Assembly: GCA_030622955.1 (NCBI GenBank)
Contig: JAUXFM010000003.1
Location: 1-60,575, forward strand
DNA: 60,575 nt
Direction of reading: 5' to 3'
Source: Lentisphaerales bacterium
Lineage (GTDB): Bacteria > Verrucomicrobiota > Kiritimatiellia > JAUXFM01
Shown here: in pieces, positions 1 through 9,276 of the stretch
Position numbering within the stretch: position 1 is the first letter of the stretch
Layout of the letters: every line of letters begins with the position of its first letter
Made by a program: the position numbers and the translations under genes
The notes under the pieces: generated by a model
Database searches by the model: none
The model's input: the letters and a program-made list of their open reading frames with translations, nothing else
Told to the model about the DNA's origin: nothing

Positions 1-722
1 TGCCGTTGCCGGGCAACCTTGACGAGCCGAATCCACCGGACTGGCTTGCCGCAATCTGGAAAAATAAAGGTCCATACATGCCGGGCTCAAGTGGCCGTGA
101 AAAACGAATCAGGCGCGACATGGCAATCTATTGCGGGATGGTGAAATGCATCGATGACAACGTCGGACGTATTCTCAAGACCCTTGAGGAGCGTGGGATC
201 CTTGACGACACTATTGTTGTCTTCACTACTGATCATGGAGAGTACCTGGGAGAACACGGCTTACTAGGAAAGAACCATTTTTATGAGACTGCGCATCGTA
301 TTCCCTTGCTCATCCGCTATCCGGCAAAGATTGCGGCCGGGACTATTATCGACCATCTCGTCGATACTGTCGATTTCCAGACAACGATTCTGGGCCTGAT
401 GGAGCAACCTGCCTCAGGCCGCGAGCAGGGCCGCGACGCTTCGCCTTTCCTCAGAGGCGAAGAGGTGCCCTGGCGGGACGAGGTCCACATCCATCATTCA
501 TCGCTCAAACACGCGGGAATCTTCACGTCGGATTACGAGTTAGGCTACGTAAAGGGGCATGATGCAATTCTTTTCGATCGCCACAAGGATCCCCTGCAGA
601 TTAATAATCTGTTCCACAGCGAGAAACACCAAAATATCATTCGTGAATTGACGAAACGTATTGTAGAACATCACAAAGAAATAGAGTCACCTGCCTATAA
701 TTGGCTAAAGGAGAAAGAGTAG
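1..722 (+). CDS. Sulfatase, C-terminal part (cut by window start)
   Basis: This is the C-terminal half of a sulfatase of the alkaline-phosphatase fold. The reading frame is open from base 3, so the start and the catalytic CxPxR loop lie outside the window. The visible part contains the typical metal-binding stretch of the family (VVFTTDHGEYLGEHGLLGK), followed by the conserved Y/H-x-x-IPLLIRYP strand. The end carries the usual tail of such enzymes, with a DPLQINNLF-type segment. The stop codon directly touches the ATG of the next sulfatase, so the two are almost certainly co-transcribed. Such enzymes usually hydrolyse sulfate esters of polysaccharides or glycosaminoglycans; the substrate here cannot be read from sequence. 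Confidence 0.93.
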   Translation, partial: PLPGNLDEPNPPDWLAAIWKNKGPYMPGSSGREKRIRRDMAIYCGMVKCIDDNVGRILKTLEERGILDDTIVVFTTDHGEYLGEHGLLGKNHFYETAHRIPLLIRYPAKIAAGTIIDHLVDTVDFQTTILGLMEQPASGREQGRDASPFLRGEEVPWRDEVHIHHSSLKHAGIFTSDYELGYVKGHDAILFDRHKDPLQINNLFHSEKHQNIIRELTKRIVEHHKEIESPAYNWLKEKE

Positions 723-2231
723 ATGAAGCGACCGAACATACTGCTCATCACGAGCGATCAGCAACATTGGAACACGCTGGGTTGTTTGAACCCTGAGATC
801 AAGACCCCGAACCTGGACAAGCTGGCTGCACGCGGCACGTTATTCGAGCGCGCCTACACCTGCAATCCCACCTGCACGCCTACCCGCGCGTCCATTATCA
901 CTGGTCAGTACCCAAGCCAACACGGTGCCTGGAGCCTGGGTACGAAGCTGCCAGAAGAAGCACATACTGTCGGCCAGGACTTCCAGAAGGCAGGTTACCG
1001 CACCGCTTTGATCGGCAAGGCACATTTCCAGCAACTCAAGGACACTGCTGAGTACCGCTCAATAGAATCCAACCCATTGCAACAAAATCTGGAGTTCTGG
1101 CGCAACTTCACGGGCCCCTTCTACGGCTTTGAGCGAGCCGAACTGGCGCGGAATCATGCCGACGAACAGCACGTGGGCCAGCATTACGCATTGTGGATGG
1201 AAGAGAAAGGCTTCAAGGACTGGCGCAAGTGCTTCAACAAACCGGGCGGCACAGCCAATCCTCAATATGGGAAATGGAACATTCCAGAGAAGTATCATTA
1301 CGACACATGGATAGCAGAACGCACGAATGCACTTATGACCGAATACAAAGAGAACGATGAACCGTTCTTCCTCTGGTCAAGCTTCCTCGATCCGCATCTA
1401 CCGTATCTCATACCTGACCCATGGGATGAGATGTACGATCCCAGCGAACTAACCCTGCCAAAAGATGCGGAGGGCGAGCACGAAAAGAACCCACCCCACT
1501 TCAAATTGACACAGGAGAAAGACCCGGACTTCTCGCCCTGGCGCGAAAAGGACGGGAGCGGCATGCATGGGTTTGAATCCCACACGAAAGACGAGAAGAC
1601 GAAGCGGCGGGACATGGCTATCTATTACGGAATGGTCAGCTGCATGGACAAGTACATTGGCAAGATCCTCGATAAGCTCGAAGAACTTGGGCTGGCCGAT
1701 AATACCGTTGTAGTGTTCACAACCGATCATGGTCATTTCTTCGGACAGCATGGCCTTACTGCTAAAGGCCCATTCCATTACGAGGATATGATCAAGATCC
1801 CCTATATCGTGAGCTGCCCTGGACAAGTGCCCGAAGGCAAGCGATCAACCGCATTGCAGAGCATCGTCGATCTTGCGCCGACATTCCTCGGTTTTGCGGG
1901 GCTGGATATCCCGCGCACCATGACAGGACTCGATCAGAGCGCTGCCTGGTGCGACAAGGTTGATGCGCCGCGTGATCATGTTGTGGTAGAAAATCATCAT
2001 CAGCCAACAACCATTCACGTAAAAACTTATGTGAACGATCGTTACAAACTGACGGCCTATTACAATCAGCCCTATGGTGAACTGTTCGACTTGCAGGAGG
2101 ATCCTGCCGAGGTGAACAATCTCTGGGACAATCCGGCATCGCAACCACTCAAGGGCGAACTCCTCCTGAAGCTACTCCATGCAGAGATGGGCAAGGAGCC
2201 GATCTGGATGCCTCGTGTCTGCGGCGCCTGA
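723..2231 (+). CDS. Type I sulfatase (formylglycine-dependent)
   Basis: A complete 502-residue sulfatase. The N-terminus has the family's first metal-binding segment (NILLITSDQQHW, Asp12). Residues 51-55 read CTPTR, the CxPxR signature whose Cys51 is converted to formylglycine, followed by the usual ASIITGQYPSQHG. A second metal site is seen in VVFTTDHGHFFGQHG. No signal peptide is obvious, as in several cytoplasmic or atypically exported family members. The ATG follows the stop codon of the preceding sulfatase with no gap, so they form an operon. The predicted role is removal of sulfate from a glycan; the specific S1 subfamily was not determined. No sulfatase-maturing enzyme was recognised in the window, so maturation must be provided elsewhere. 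Confidence 0.95.
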   Translation: MKRPNILLITSDQQHWNTLGCLNPEIKTPNLDKLAARGTLFERAYTCNPTCTPTRASIITGQYPSQHGAWSLGTKLPEEAHTVGQDFQKAGYRTALIGKAHFQQLKDTAEYRSIESNPLQQNLEFWRNFTGPFYGFERAELARNHADEQHVGQHYALWMEEKGFKDWRKCFNKPGGTANPQYGKWNIPEKYHYDTWIAERTNALMTEYKENDEPFFLWSSFLDPHLPYLIPDPWDEMYDPSELTLPKDAEGEHEKNPPHFKLTQEKDPDFSPWREKDGSGMHGFESHTKDEKTKRRDMAIYYGMVSCMDKYIGKILDKLEELGLADNTVVVFTTDHGHFFGQHGLTAKGPFHYEDMIKIPYIVSCPGQVPEGKRSTALQSIVDLAPTFLGFAGLDIPRTMTGLDQSAAWCDKVDAPRDHVVVENHHQPTTIHVKTYVNDRYKLTAYYNQPYGELFDLQEDPAEVNNLWDNPASQPLKGELLLKLLHAEMGKEPIWMPRVCGA

Positions 2232-2244
2232 TCCGGAGCAATTC

Positions 2245-3234
2245 TCAGATAAGTCGCGTCGCAAGAAAGCTGATAACGGCGCTCTTCCACTTCTGTGGAT
2301 CTGCATTGAGGCATGAGTCATGGCCAACCCCGTCGAATTTTACAAATGATTTCGGTCCTGCGAGCTCTGAGAAATTGTTCTCTGCCTGATCAATGGTTGC
2401 ACGAGAATCAGCGGTGCCGTGCAATAACAGCGTTGGACAAGTGACCTTCCTTGCGTAATCACAGGGGTTATGCTTAAAGGCGGGAAAGCCGGTCAGGAAT
2501 CCACCCCAGAAGGTAAGAAGTTCTGCGCTCGGGAATGTTGCTACGCGCATTGATCGGAATCGATTTCTTACCGTGGTCAGCATTCGATCGAACACTGCTT
2601 CGAGTATGATCGCGTCCGGATCTATCTTCTCAACTGCGATGGTGCGGAGCAGGGCTGCACCGCCCATCGAAGAGCCATATATCACTATCTTCTGATCTGG
2701 CCAGGTTCTGCGCGCATACTCGAAAGAGTTCAGAACATCGTCCGCTTCGAGGTAGCCTACTGTTGTTGAGTTTCCGCCCGAGCCCCCACTACCCCTGAAA
2801 TCAACAAGTAGTGCAGAATAACCCAACTCGTGAAAGACTGAGGCCTCCTTGACGAGTGCACCCTTGCACGAACCGTAGCCATGGAAGAGGAGCACAAGTC
2901 CTTTCGCCTCCTGCTGCTCAATATGCCAGGCTTCAAGCATCAGGCCGTCACGGGCCGGGTATTGTACCGTTCGAAATGTCATGCCTGCATCTGCAGGTGT
3001 CGTCCGGTTGGTCGGCCTGAGTATTGTGACGCCACAAACCAGGGTTCTGAACCGTGCAAAGAGCGACAGTGATTCAGGCGCTGCGGTCCTGTCCCCGCCA
3101 TCCTTGAAATGCAGCATCAGGTAGGCATGTCTTGCCGCGAGTAGATTGAGCAATACGAACAACCCAAATCCAATACCACATACCGTCAGTATTACCGTCA
3201 TAACACGATGAGTCCCAGTCTTGATCGCTCCCAT
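2245..3234 (-). CDS. Alpha/beta hydrolase, membrane-anchored
   Basis: A 329-residue serine hydrolase of the alpha/beta fold. One hydrophobic segment near the N-terminus (about residues 12-32) should act as signal anchor. The oxyanion-hole motif LFHGYG is followed by the nucleophile elbow GSSMGG. Asp in the HGTADSR segment and His in the VGHDS segment complete the catalytic triad in the expected order. It converges with the sulfatase gene to its left, and a related hydrolase lies just upstream in the same direction, so the two may be one transcription unit. The closest general type is the FrsA/BEM46-like group. The substrate is unknown. Confidence 0.85.
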   Translation of the reverse strand: MGAIKTGTHRVMTVILTVCGIGFGLFVLLNLLAARHAYLMLHFKDGGDRTAAPESLSLFARFRTLVCGVTILRPTNRTTPADAGMTFRTVQYPARDGLMLEAWHIEQQEAKGLVLLFHGYGSCKGALVKEASVFHELGYSALLVDFRGSGGSGGNSTTVGYLEADDVLNSFEYARRTWPDQKIVIYGSSMGGAALLRTIAVEKIDPDAIILEAVFDRMLTTVRNRFRSMRVATFPSAELLTFWGGFLTGFPAFKHNPCDYARKVTCPTLLLHGTADSRATIDQAENNFSELAGPKSFVKFDGVGHDSCLNADPQKWKSAVISFLATRLI

Positions 3235-3298
3235 TTATTCGGACGGCTCGGAGAACCATCCATGCCTTACATAAAACCATCACCCGTGACAACAACTG

Positions 3299-4183
3299 TC
3301 ATCGGTCTTCCCTCTTCTGTTTTCCGTCCTCTATCTCTTTCTCCAGTGCCCACAGATAGAAGCTTACAAGATCCGCCTTGTAATCGGGGTGCCGGTCCGT
3401 GAATGCTTCAGTATGTCTTCCATCTTTTAGGAGCCAGAACAGTTTGGGCTCCTCGGCTTTCTCAAATAACTTGACGCCATGATGTGGTGGTATGGTCCTA
3501 TCTCTAGCACCATGGATCAGGAGTAACGGAATGGGTGAAATGTTCTCCACAACCTTGCCCGGACTCTTGCCGTTGCCGATGACGACCAGGGACAGGGGAT
3601 ATCGGAACCACGAAACGATGGGAATGCCCTTCATCTTGTCCCTGACAATGCTGCGATAAGAATAGAACGCGGATTCAATGGCAACTGCCTTTATGCCCTC
3701 TCTTTCCCCGCTACCTACAGCCGCTATGGCATTAGCCCCACCAAGACTCTGGCCGAGTACAAGCAGCTTCTGCGGGTCAACATCGTCACGCTCTCTTACG
3801 TATCTAATAGCAGCAACGCTGTCCTCGTAAACCCCGCGTCTTGTCGGCTCTCCCTCCGACTGACCGTAACCACGATAATCGAACACGAACAGATTGAAAT
3901 CTTCTGCGGGCAGCCATTTCACGAACGAGAAATGGGCGGTCATGTTTTGTGCGTTACCATGAAAATGGATAACCGTTCCTTTCGGCGCATTGCCAGCTTT
4001 CACGAACCAGCCGCTAAGTTTTGTCTCGTCCTTGCTCACAAAGGTAACGTCCTCATATTCCAGACCGTGATGTGCTGGAGTCTGGTAGACGATAGGGGTC
4101 GGATAATAGAAGTACTTGCTGACGCAGCCGCTGGAGAGCAGGAACAGAAGACAGAGGACTAATGACAATCTTCGTTTTGTCAT
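3299..4183 (-). CDS. Alpha/beta hydrolase lipoprotein (BEM46/FrsA-like)
   Basis: A 294-residue hydrolase. The N-terminus is a lipoprotein signal: a basic start (MTKRR), a hydrophobic core and a lipobox-like LLSSGC at about residues 15-20. The oxyanion motif is HFHGNAQN and the nucleophile elbow is GQSLGG; Asp in GARDRTIPP and His in DGRHTE complete the triad. These features match the BEM46-like serine hydrolases often found as lipoproteins in Gram-negative bacteria. It sits 64 bp upstream of the second alpha/beta hydrolase on the same strand. Function beyond hydrolase is not assignable. Confidence 0.87.
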   Translation of the reverse strand: MTKRRLSLVLCLLFLLSSGCVSKYFYYPTPIVYQTPAHHGLEYEDVTFVSKDETKLSGWFVKAGNAPKGTVIHFHGNAQNMTAHFSFVKWLPAEDFNLFVFDYRGYGQSEGEPTRRGVYEDSVAAIRYVRERDDVDPQKLLVLGQSLGGANAIAAVGSGEREGIKAVAIESAFYSYRSIVRDKMKGIPIVSWFRYPLSLVVIGNGKSPGKVVENISPIPLLLIHGARDRTIPPHHGVKLFEKAEEPKLFWLLKDGRHTEAFTDRHPDYKADLVSFYLWALEKEIEDGKQKREDR

Positions 4184-4365
4184 GATGCGGCGAGTTTACA
4201 GGGAAGGGCGGTGCCTGTCGAACGCTGAGTGGGTGCCTAGTTGCTGAGTTGTTGGAAAATACAAAAAGAGTAAGCGATCTAAACAAGAAGAAGAACCTGA
4301 AATGCTGGAGCGGAGATCGTCCTAGCAAGGCGCATCCCAAGCACAAATAGTCCTATCTGCTCAGA

Positions 4366-4887
4366 CTAGATTGTTTCAACAAAATCGGCTGGCATGTTGA
4401 AGACGCGTGCTCCAAGCTCCTTGTCGATCATGAACAGGCCGCTCTTGTCCTCACCTGCCAGCTTGAGCTGGGCAAGTACATCGTTAACGCTCTCCTCTTC
4501 CTCGACCTGTTCGTTTACGAACCACTGGAGGAAGATTTCCGTTGCATGATCCTTCTCTTCGATCGCGAGGTTGACGAGATCATTGATCATGCCTGTGACT
4601 TTCTGCTCATGCTGGAGTGCCGCTTCGAACATGGCCTGTAATGAATCGAAGTCTGTCGGTGGCTCTTTGATCGACGCGAGCTTTGCATGTTCACCGAGCC
4701 TGTTGACGTAGTTGTAGATCCTCAAGGCATGCGTAGATTCTTCCTGTGTCTGCACGAAGAACCATTTTGATGCACCCTTCAGGCCGGTGTAAGAGCAATA
4801 GGAAGATATCGCCAGGTAAAGGTAGCCTGCATACATCTCTGCATTGATCTGCTTGTTCAACGCTGCTGTCATTTTTTCACTTATCAT
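4366..4887 (-). CDS. ftnA: Bacterial non-haem ferritin
   Basis: A 173-residue ferritin that oxidises and stores iron in a 24-subunit shell. All ferroxidase-centre residues known from E. coli FtnA are at the expected positions: Glu17, Glu50, His53, Glu94, Gln127, with Glu130 also present. Length and four-helix pattern fit the bacterial FtnA type rather than bacterioferritin, since no haem-binding Met is evident. A strong ribosome binding site (AAGGAGA, 4894-4900) precedes the ATG by six bases, which supports this start. It appears to be a single-gene unit, with about 180 bp to the next gene. Confidence 0.96.
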   Translation of the reverse strand: MISEKMTAALNKQINAEMYAGYLYLAISSYCSYTGLKGASKWFFVQTQEESTHALRIYNYVNRLGEHAKLASIKEPPTDFDSLQAMFEAALQHEQKVTGMINDLVNLAIEEKDHATEIFLQWFVNEQVEEEESVNDVLAQLKLAGEDKSGLFMIDKELGARVFNMPADFVETI

Positions 4888-5313
4888 TGAGTATCTCCTT
4901 GATGTTTAACGCTGCATGTTAAAAAAAAGGCGGGCGCCGCCCCCAAACCGGTCGTAGACTCTGTCATTCTTCTTGTTCGTGACCAGGGTCAAGTGTCGCC
5001 ATGCCCGGGAGCGGCAGCCAGCCGAAGTTTTCAAATATCTAACAGCTTCAATGCTAGATTCATGCCAACCCGGAAGATAAATGAGCAAATGGCCAGAAAG
5101 TAGTGGGATTCTGTGGTTTGGCACTAACCGCAGCCGGGCTGGTTGTCTCAATTCATGGCCGGTTTGATACAAGGGCATCGCTTGAGACAAAACAAAGGGC
5201 TGCATTTGAGGGATGAAGCCTGAATGACGCTCCTGGCCTATGCCTTCAGAGTTTCTCTCGTTCAAGTCTCAGCCTCATCATTCAGCCCCCCCCCCGCCCG
5301 CGAGGCCTTCGCC
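4888..5313. other. 426-bp intergenic region without a convincing gene
   Basis: The region between the ferritin and the receiver/HisKA gene has no frame with recognisable protein features. A 119-codon frame on the minus strand lacks a ribosome binding site and domain signs. The region holds the ferritin ribosome binding site, a GC-rich hairpin with a T tract (4921-4941, listed separately) and a run of ten C residues near 5286-5295. Close to the receiver gene's stop codon is a short GAGGC/GCCTC hairpin. Confidence 0.6.
4921..4941 (-). terminator. Probable rho-independent terminator
   Basis: Read on the minus strand this is GGCGG-CGC-CCGCC followed directly by eight T residues: a five-pair all-GC stem, a three-base loop and a T tract. 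It would end leftward transcripts coming from the phosphorelay genes, although it lies 370 bp past the last stop codon. It also sits just upstream of the ferritin gene, so it would insulate that gene from read-through. Confidence 0.55.
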
Positions 5314-6015
5314 TCAGATATCCACGATAGCGTCGTCCACGCGCGGCGCTTCACCATCTTTGAGCGGTCTGTAGGGCACCGTCCGGTACTCACTTGCCTG
5401 CCGGAGCCTGTTGAGGATATCGGCAATGACATCGACCGCAGTGAGACAGTTATCGATCATTTCCGCCATATCCGGTTGCTTCTCTGTCTTCTTCATCATG
5501 GACAGGTATGTCTTTATCACGGTCGCGGGTTGACTGATGTGGTGACATGCCGCGCCAAGGCTCTGGATCATTACGCGCTGACGTTCTGCATCGATAAGCG
5601 CCAGCTTCTGTTCCTTCAGCTGTTTCCGCATCCGTACCTTTTGAACGGCATTCAGGATTGCACGCTGTAGGTTCTCAGGCAAGATAGACCCTTTCACGAG
5701 GTAATCGGTGGCGCCCTGTTTCATGGACTCGACCGCTGCTTCCTCGCTGCCGGCGCCGGTCACCATGACAATGGCAACGTCACCGAATTGCTCGAGTATT
5801 CTGCCGATCCACTCTATTCCGCTCCCGCCCGGCATATAGAGATCGAGCAGGACACAGTCGACGTTTGTCTTCTCCAGCACTGCCACTGTCTCTCTGCCGT
5901 TTGATGCTTCCAGGGCTTCTAGTGTGATGTCGCCCGGCATCATCCGGAACAGGCGCTTGATGCTGTTGCGGAACCGCTCCTCATCATCAACAACCAGGAT
6001 CTTGTACGTTTCCAT
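5314..6015 (-). CDS. Receiver domain fused to a HisKA-like dimerisation domain
   Basis: A 233-residue protein. Residues 1-120 are a response-regulator receiver with the acidic pair at Asp10/Asp11, phospho-acceptor Asp58 (in VLLDLYMPG) and Lys108. Residues about 145-205 resemble a histidine-kinase dimerisation domain with an H-box around His159 (CHHISQPATV). The protein ends there: no N, G1 or G2 boxes of an ATPase domain follow. The ATG at 6015 is chosen because the receiver fold starts exactly there; the frame is open further upstream but overlaps the next gene. It lies 4 bp from the receiver-HDOD gene, in the order kinase, HDOD, this gene. It may act as a phosphate sink or phosphotransfer protein; that is inference. 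Confidence 0.85.
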   Translation of the reverse strand: METYKILVVDDEERFRNSIKRLFRMMPGDITLEALEASNGRETVAVLEKTNVDCVLLDLYMPGGSGIEWIGRILEQFGDVAIVMVTGAGSEEAAVESMKQGATDYLVKGSILPENLQRAILNAVQKVRMRKQLKEQKLALIDAERQRVMIQSLGAACHHISQPATVIKTYLSMMKKTEKQPDMAEMIDNCLTAVDVIADILNRLRQASEYRTVPYRPLKDGEAPRVDDAIVDI

Positions 6016-6019
6016 GTCG

Positions 6020-6988
6020 TTAGTTCCCATCCATAGCAATGTTCGGAAGACCCCACATACCGAACAGCAACCGGCCTGCTTCCCTGTGAGTGAGGTCGAA
6101 GCAGTCGTGCTCGGCCATATCTTCCGGCTGGTTCGATTCCCTGATGCGCCGCAGCACTTCTGCATAGAGCACATCCTCGTGATCTATGAACAGCAACTTC
6201 CCGACAACATCGATGAGCTCGGAGACAAGTTCGTCATTGGAGGCGACTCGATCCGCTTCGGCTCTTGCTGCGATCTCTCTGAATGGTTGACTCAGTTCCT
6301 TGAGGCCGAAGCGCAAGCAGGTGGATGCCGAAGACTCGTGAAGTATTCCGGAACGAATCATCTCCCGGATGACCTTGGTATCAATGGAAGAGATCAGCCC
6401 GTAGATGTCGGTGACGTTCACCTGTTTCGGCAGTGCGAAGAGCGAGAAGCGCAGGAGATTGGCGGCCAATGCAGCATCGCTGTTTATGATCCGTTTCAGC
6501 TCGGCACGATCAGGTTCAACCTGCCCCACCAGATCTACGAGCCCATAGAATGTTGTCGGCATGAGCGAGATGGAACCCATCCTCAGCAACATGGCCTGCG
6601 CTTTCTCGGTCGACATCTGGTCGCGCAGGGAAAGGCGGCTGGCGATAGCTCGTATCACGACCTCCGAGGCGCTGGGTTTTATGAGGAATCTGTGTGCGAA
6701 CAGGAAGGTTTTGAAAACGGTCAGCTGAGGTGCAAAAGCTGATAGGACGATCCTGATTATACCGGGATACAGTTCATGTGCTTTCTCAAGGAGACAGTCG
6801 CCGCTCATTGCCGGCATCCTGAGGTCAGATACAAGGGCATCGACAGTGCTGCTGGCCATTTCCCCGACGGCCTCGTTGCCGTCCGTGAAGAAGAGCATAT
6901 CCCATTCATCGCGCATTTTGTACAGCATGCGCTGCAGAGCGTTCAGCACCCGTTCTTCATCATCAACGAAGAGAATACGTCTTTTCAA
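6020..6988 (-). CDS. Response regulator with HDOD output domain
   Basis: A 322-residue protein. Residues 1-120 form a receiver (ILFVDDEERVLNALQRML; phospho-acceptor Asp55 in VSDLRMP; Lys in FLIKPS). Residues about 140-320 match the HDOD type, an HD-related helical domain that lacks the metal-binding His-Asp pair and serves as a signalling output module. The HDOD hallmarks are the LPTTFYGLVDLV-like start and the DAALAANLLRFSLFALP segment. It is transcribed just after the histidine kinase (28 bp gap) and is probably its phosphorylation target. HDOD regulators often tie phosphorelays to motility, surface behaviour or c-di-GMP signalling; nothing in the sequence says which applies here. Confidence 0.9.
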   Translation of the reverse strand: MKRRILFVDDEERVLNALQRMLYKMRDEWDMLFFTDGNEAVGEMASSTVDALVSDLRMPAMSGDCLLEKAHELYPGIIRIVLSAFAPQLTVFKTFLFAHRFLIKPSASEVVIRAIASRLSLRDQMSTEKAQAMLLRMGSISLMPTTFYGLVDLVGQVEPDRAELKRIINSDAALAANLLRFSLFALPKQVNVTDIYGLISSIDTKVIREMIRSGILHESSASTCLRFGLKELSQPFREIAARAEADRVASNDELVSELIDVVGKLLFIDHEDVLYAEVLRRIRESNQPEDMAEHDCFDLTHREAGRLLFGMWGLPNIAMDGN

Positions 6989-7016
6989 TGGTCTGTCCCG
7001 TCTCCAGCAATCCCTG

Positions 7017-8264
7017 TCAGCCCTGCTGGCCTGGTTCTATAGGGATGCTGACGGTGAACGTTGTTCCTTTTCCGATCTCAGTATCGAATTCTATCGTGCC
7101 TTTATGCTTCTTGGTGATGAGCGACCGCGTGATCGCCAGTCCCTGCCCTGAGCCTCTTCCTGCCACCTTGGTCGTGAAGAATTGTTCAAAAACCTTTGGC
7201 TTGACCTCTTCAGGAATGCCTGTGCCCGTATCGGTAATACGGACCTGGATACAGTTGTTCTCACGGCACGATTTGACGGTAATAGTGCCTGTTTGCTGGC
7301 TATCATCCTTGTTCGCATCTGATATTGCATCAGCAGCATTAGCTATGAGATTGACGAGGATCTGCGTGATATCGCCCCTGTGACAGGATATGAGGGGCAA
7401 TTCCTGGTCGAGTGCCAGTTTCATTTCTGCAACATATTTCCATTTGTTGCGTGCGAGTGTTACGGCGTGGTCGATTGTTTCGTTGATGTCCGTAGGAGTC
7501 TTGCCTGATTCGGTGCCCATGTAGACAAAGTCATGCATGGCCCGCACAATGAGCGCCACCTGCTCAAGTCCTTCACGCGATTGTTGTATCGCTTCGGACA
7601 TTTCTTTGCGGAGGAATGGTAAATCCAGTTTCTTCTGCATCGCCTCTACCTCGTCCGTCTTGCCGGACAGTTCCCCGCCAGCCTGCGAGCTGTTGAGAAC
7701 ACCCATGTACATATCGCCCAGCTTGAGGATGTCCTGGGACGCCTTTGATATGAAGAGCATGTTATCGCCGACGAACTGAACAGGGGTACTTATCTCGTGG
7801 ACGATGCCTGCGGCCATTGTTCCCATCACCTTGAGTTTCTGGCCCTGGCACAGGGCTGTCTCGAGGTGGTCTTTTTCTTCATTGATACTCCTGATTCTTC
7901 CCTTGAGCTCGGAGAGGATCCTGTTGAGTGATATCTCGATGGAACCTATATCCGTCCCCGCATGTTCAAGCTTGACAGTATCCGGCATGTCCCCTCGCGT
8001 AACATTTTCAAGGCAGGTTTGGAGTCGTGCGATTGCTGCAGGGTATCGCCTCAGGATTGCATAACCCAAGATAACAAGGAGCGCCGTGCAGGCGCCTACA
8101 AGGATAAAGGCGGGCAGTCCTAGGTTTTTACGCCATGGTTCATTCATCAGGAAAGAAGCGATAATCAATGCGGGGATCACGGAGGTCAACATTATGCCAA
8201 CGGCGAAGTGATACCTCGCCCCTTTTGAACTGAGAGACAGTTTTCCCAAAGACGGCTTCTTCAT
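7017..8264 (-). CDS. Membrane sensor histidine kinase
   Basis: A 415-residue kinase with two transmembrane segments (about residues 20-40 and 51-71) separated by only about ten residues, so it has essentially no periplasmic sensor. A HAMP-like linker leads to the H-box with phospho-acceptor His156 (GIVHEISTPVQF). The ATPase domain has the N box (NLIANAADAI), G1 (DTGTGIPEE), F box (VFEQFFTT) and G2 (GSGQGLAI). The ATG at 8264 is preferred over an upstream one at 8375 because a GGGAAGG ribosome binding site precedes it and the longer form would overlap the neighbouring gene. First gene of the three-gene phosphorelay set. Confidence 0.92.
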   Translation of the reverse strand: MKKPSLGKLSLSSKGARYHFAVGIMLTSVIPALIIASFLMNEPWRKNLGLPAFILVGACTALLVILGYAILRRYPAAIARLQTCLENVTRGDMPDTVKLEHAGTDIGSIEISLNRILSELKGRIRSINEEKDHLETALCQGQKLKVMGTMAAGIVHEISTPVQFVGDNMLFISKASQDILKLGDMYMGVLNSSQAGGELSGKTDEVEAMQKKLDLPFLRKEMSEAIQQSREGLEQVALIVRAMHDFVYMGTESGKTPTDINETIDHAVTLARNKWKYVAEMKLALDQELPLISCHRGDITQILVNLIANAADAISDANKDDSQQTGTITVKSCRENNCIQVRITDTGTGIPEEVKPKVFEQFFTTKVAGRGSGQGLAITRSLITKKHKGTIEFDTEIGKGTTFTVSIPIEPGQQG

Positions 8265-8349
8265 AATAGTGCCTTCCCTGATGAGCATTATACGACCGCA
8301 ATCACTTGAGTCCAGCAGAGAAACGGCAGACGCGGATGCAGTATGTAAA

Positions 8350-9276
8350 CTAATTGCGGAGCATACCAACAGCATTGCTCTTCAGTACGGGCCAGAATGG
8401 TTCAAGATCCATTGTGACGCTGGCATGATAAGGAGTGGAAGGCCGCAGTTCTCTATCGGGTTTATAGGTGAACTCGGTCTTTTCGCTCGACTTGACCTTG
8501 ATACGTTTCCGCATCTTTACCTTACCGTCTTTTGTGGATATCACCACTTCAGCTTTCGGGTTGAAGCCAGCATCGGGTACCAGCGCATAGTCTCCCATCT
8601 TGACCTTCCACCTGACGTGCGGCGGGTCGCTCCTGTGATCCCATGAAACTTTCAGGGAAGGTACTCCAATCACGGGAGAGACGGGTATTTGTGCAAATGC
8701 ATTGATGATCGGACTCACGTCCCCTGACAGAACAAAAGTCGCTTTGTCGCCGGTGGCGGCGTCCTTCACTCTACACGTGATCTCCAGGTCGAGATCGATC
8801 CTGCTCTTGTCCCATTGTGCGGTTGACCAGGCCAGGATACTGTATTCAACAGAGATCTGTGAAAAACAGGTTCTCAGCTCTATCTTTCTGAATGCAACAC
8901 CTTTGCTCTTTTTCGAGCCCCTCAATGATGCCGGTCGGCCGTACTTGCTGTGACCTGGCACATAGACCTGCAGGATATCGTACCGGGCATACTCTTCCTT
9001 GCAGTCGAGGATCAGGTACAGGACATCTTCCGGACCCGGTCCGAACTGGATTCCATAGTAAGCTGAAAAATCTTTTGCCCGCAGTTTCAGCGCAATGATG
9101 TCATCGCCACGCAGAGGCTTTGGTTCCTTGTAAACAAAACTGTTCTCGGGAGGTGCTGAACTGCTCGACTGAGGCGCGACCAGGAACGTGCAGCAGATTA
9201 GCAGCAAAGCAGCAAGATGTTGCCAGGACTGCCTACCCAAGACCCGTGATGTGATCGATACCAGAATGCTACACAT
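8350..9276 (-). CDS. Secreted protein of unknown function
   Basis: A 308-residue protein not recognised as a known family. A signal sequence is visible: a hydrophobic stretch at about residues 20-35 followed by small residues (APQSSSSAPP). The mature part is beta-rich, with alternating charged and hydrophobic residues, and contains several Trp and Tyr residues but few Cys. The C-terminal half has a fibronectin/Ig-like look (SLKVSWDHRSDPPHVRWKV and later TPYHASVTMDL), which is inference only. It lies 85 bp upstream of the kinase in the same direction, so it may be co-transcribed. The ribosome binding site is weak and the exact start is uncertain. Confidence 0.7.
   Translation of the reverse strand: MCSILVSITSRVLGRQSWQHLAALLLICCTFLVAPQSSSSAPPENSFVYKEPKPLRGDDIIALKLRAKDFSAYYGIQFGPGPEDVLYLILDCKEEYARYDILQVYVPGHSKYGRPASLRGSKKSKGVAFRKIELRTCFSQISVEYSILAWSTAQWDKSRIDLDLEITCRVKDAATGDKATFVLSGDVSPIINAFAQIPVSPVIGVPSLKVSWDHRSDPPHVRWKVKMGDYALVPDAGFNPKAEVVISTKDGKVKMRKRIKVKSSEKTEFTYKPDRELRPSTPYHASVTMDLEPFWPVLKSNAVGMLRN

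Noticed and set aside
4906-5265. 119-codon minus-strand frame upstream of ferritin
   Set aside because: It has no ribosome binding site and no recognised domain, and it runs through the terminator hairpin and the ferritin upstream region.
5286-5310. Poly-C run near a short GAGGC/GCCTC hairpin as terminator
   Set aside because: On the minus strand the hairpin is followed by G residues instead of T, so it does not fit an intrinsic terminator.
6120-6150. T-loop-like word GGTTCGATTCCC that could mark a tRNA
   Set aside because: It lies inside the receiver-HDOD gene and no cloverleaf arms fit around it.
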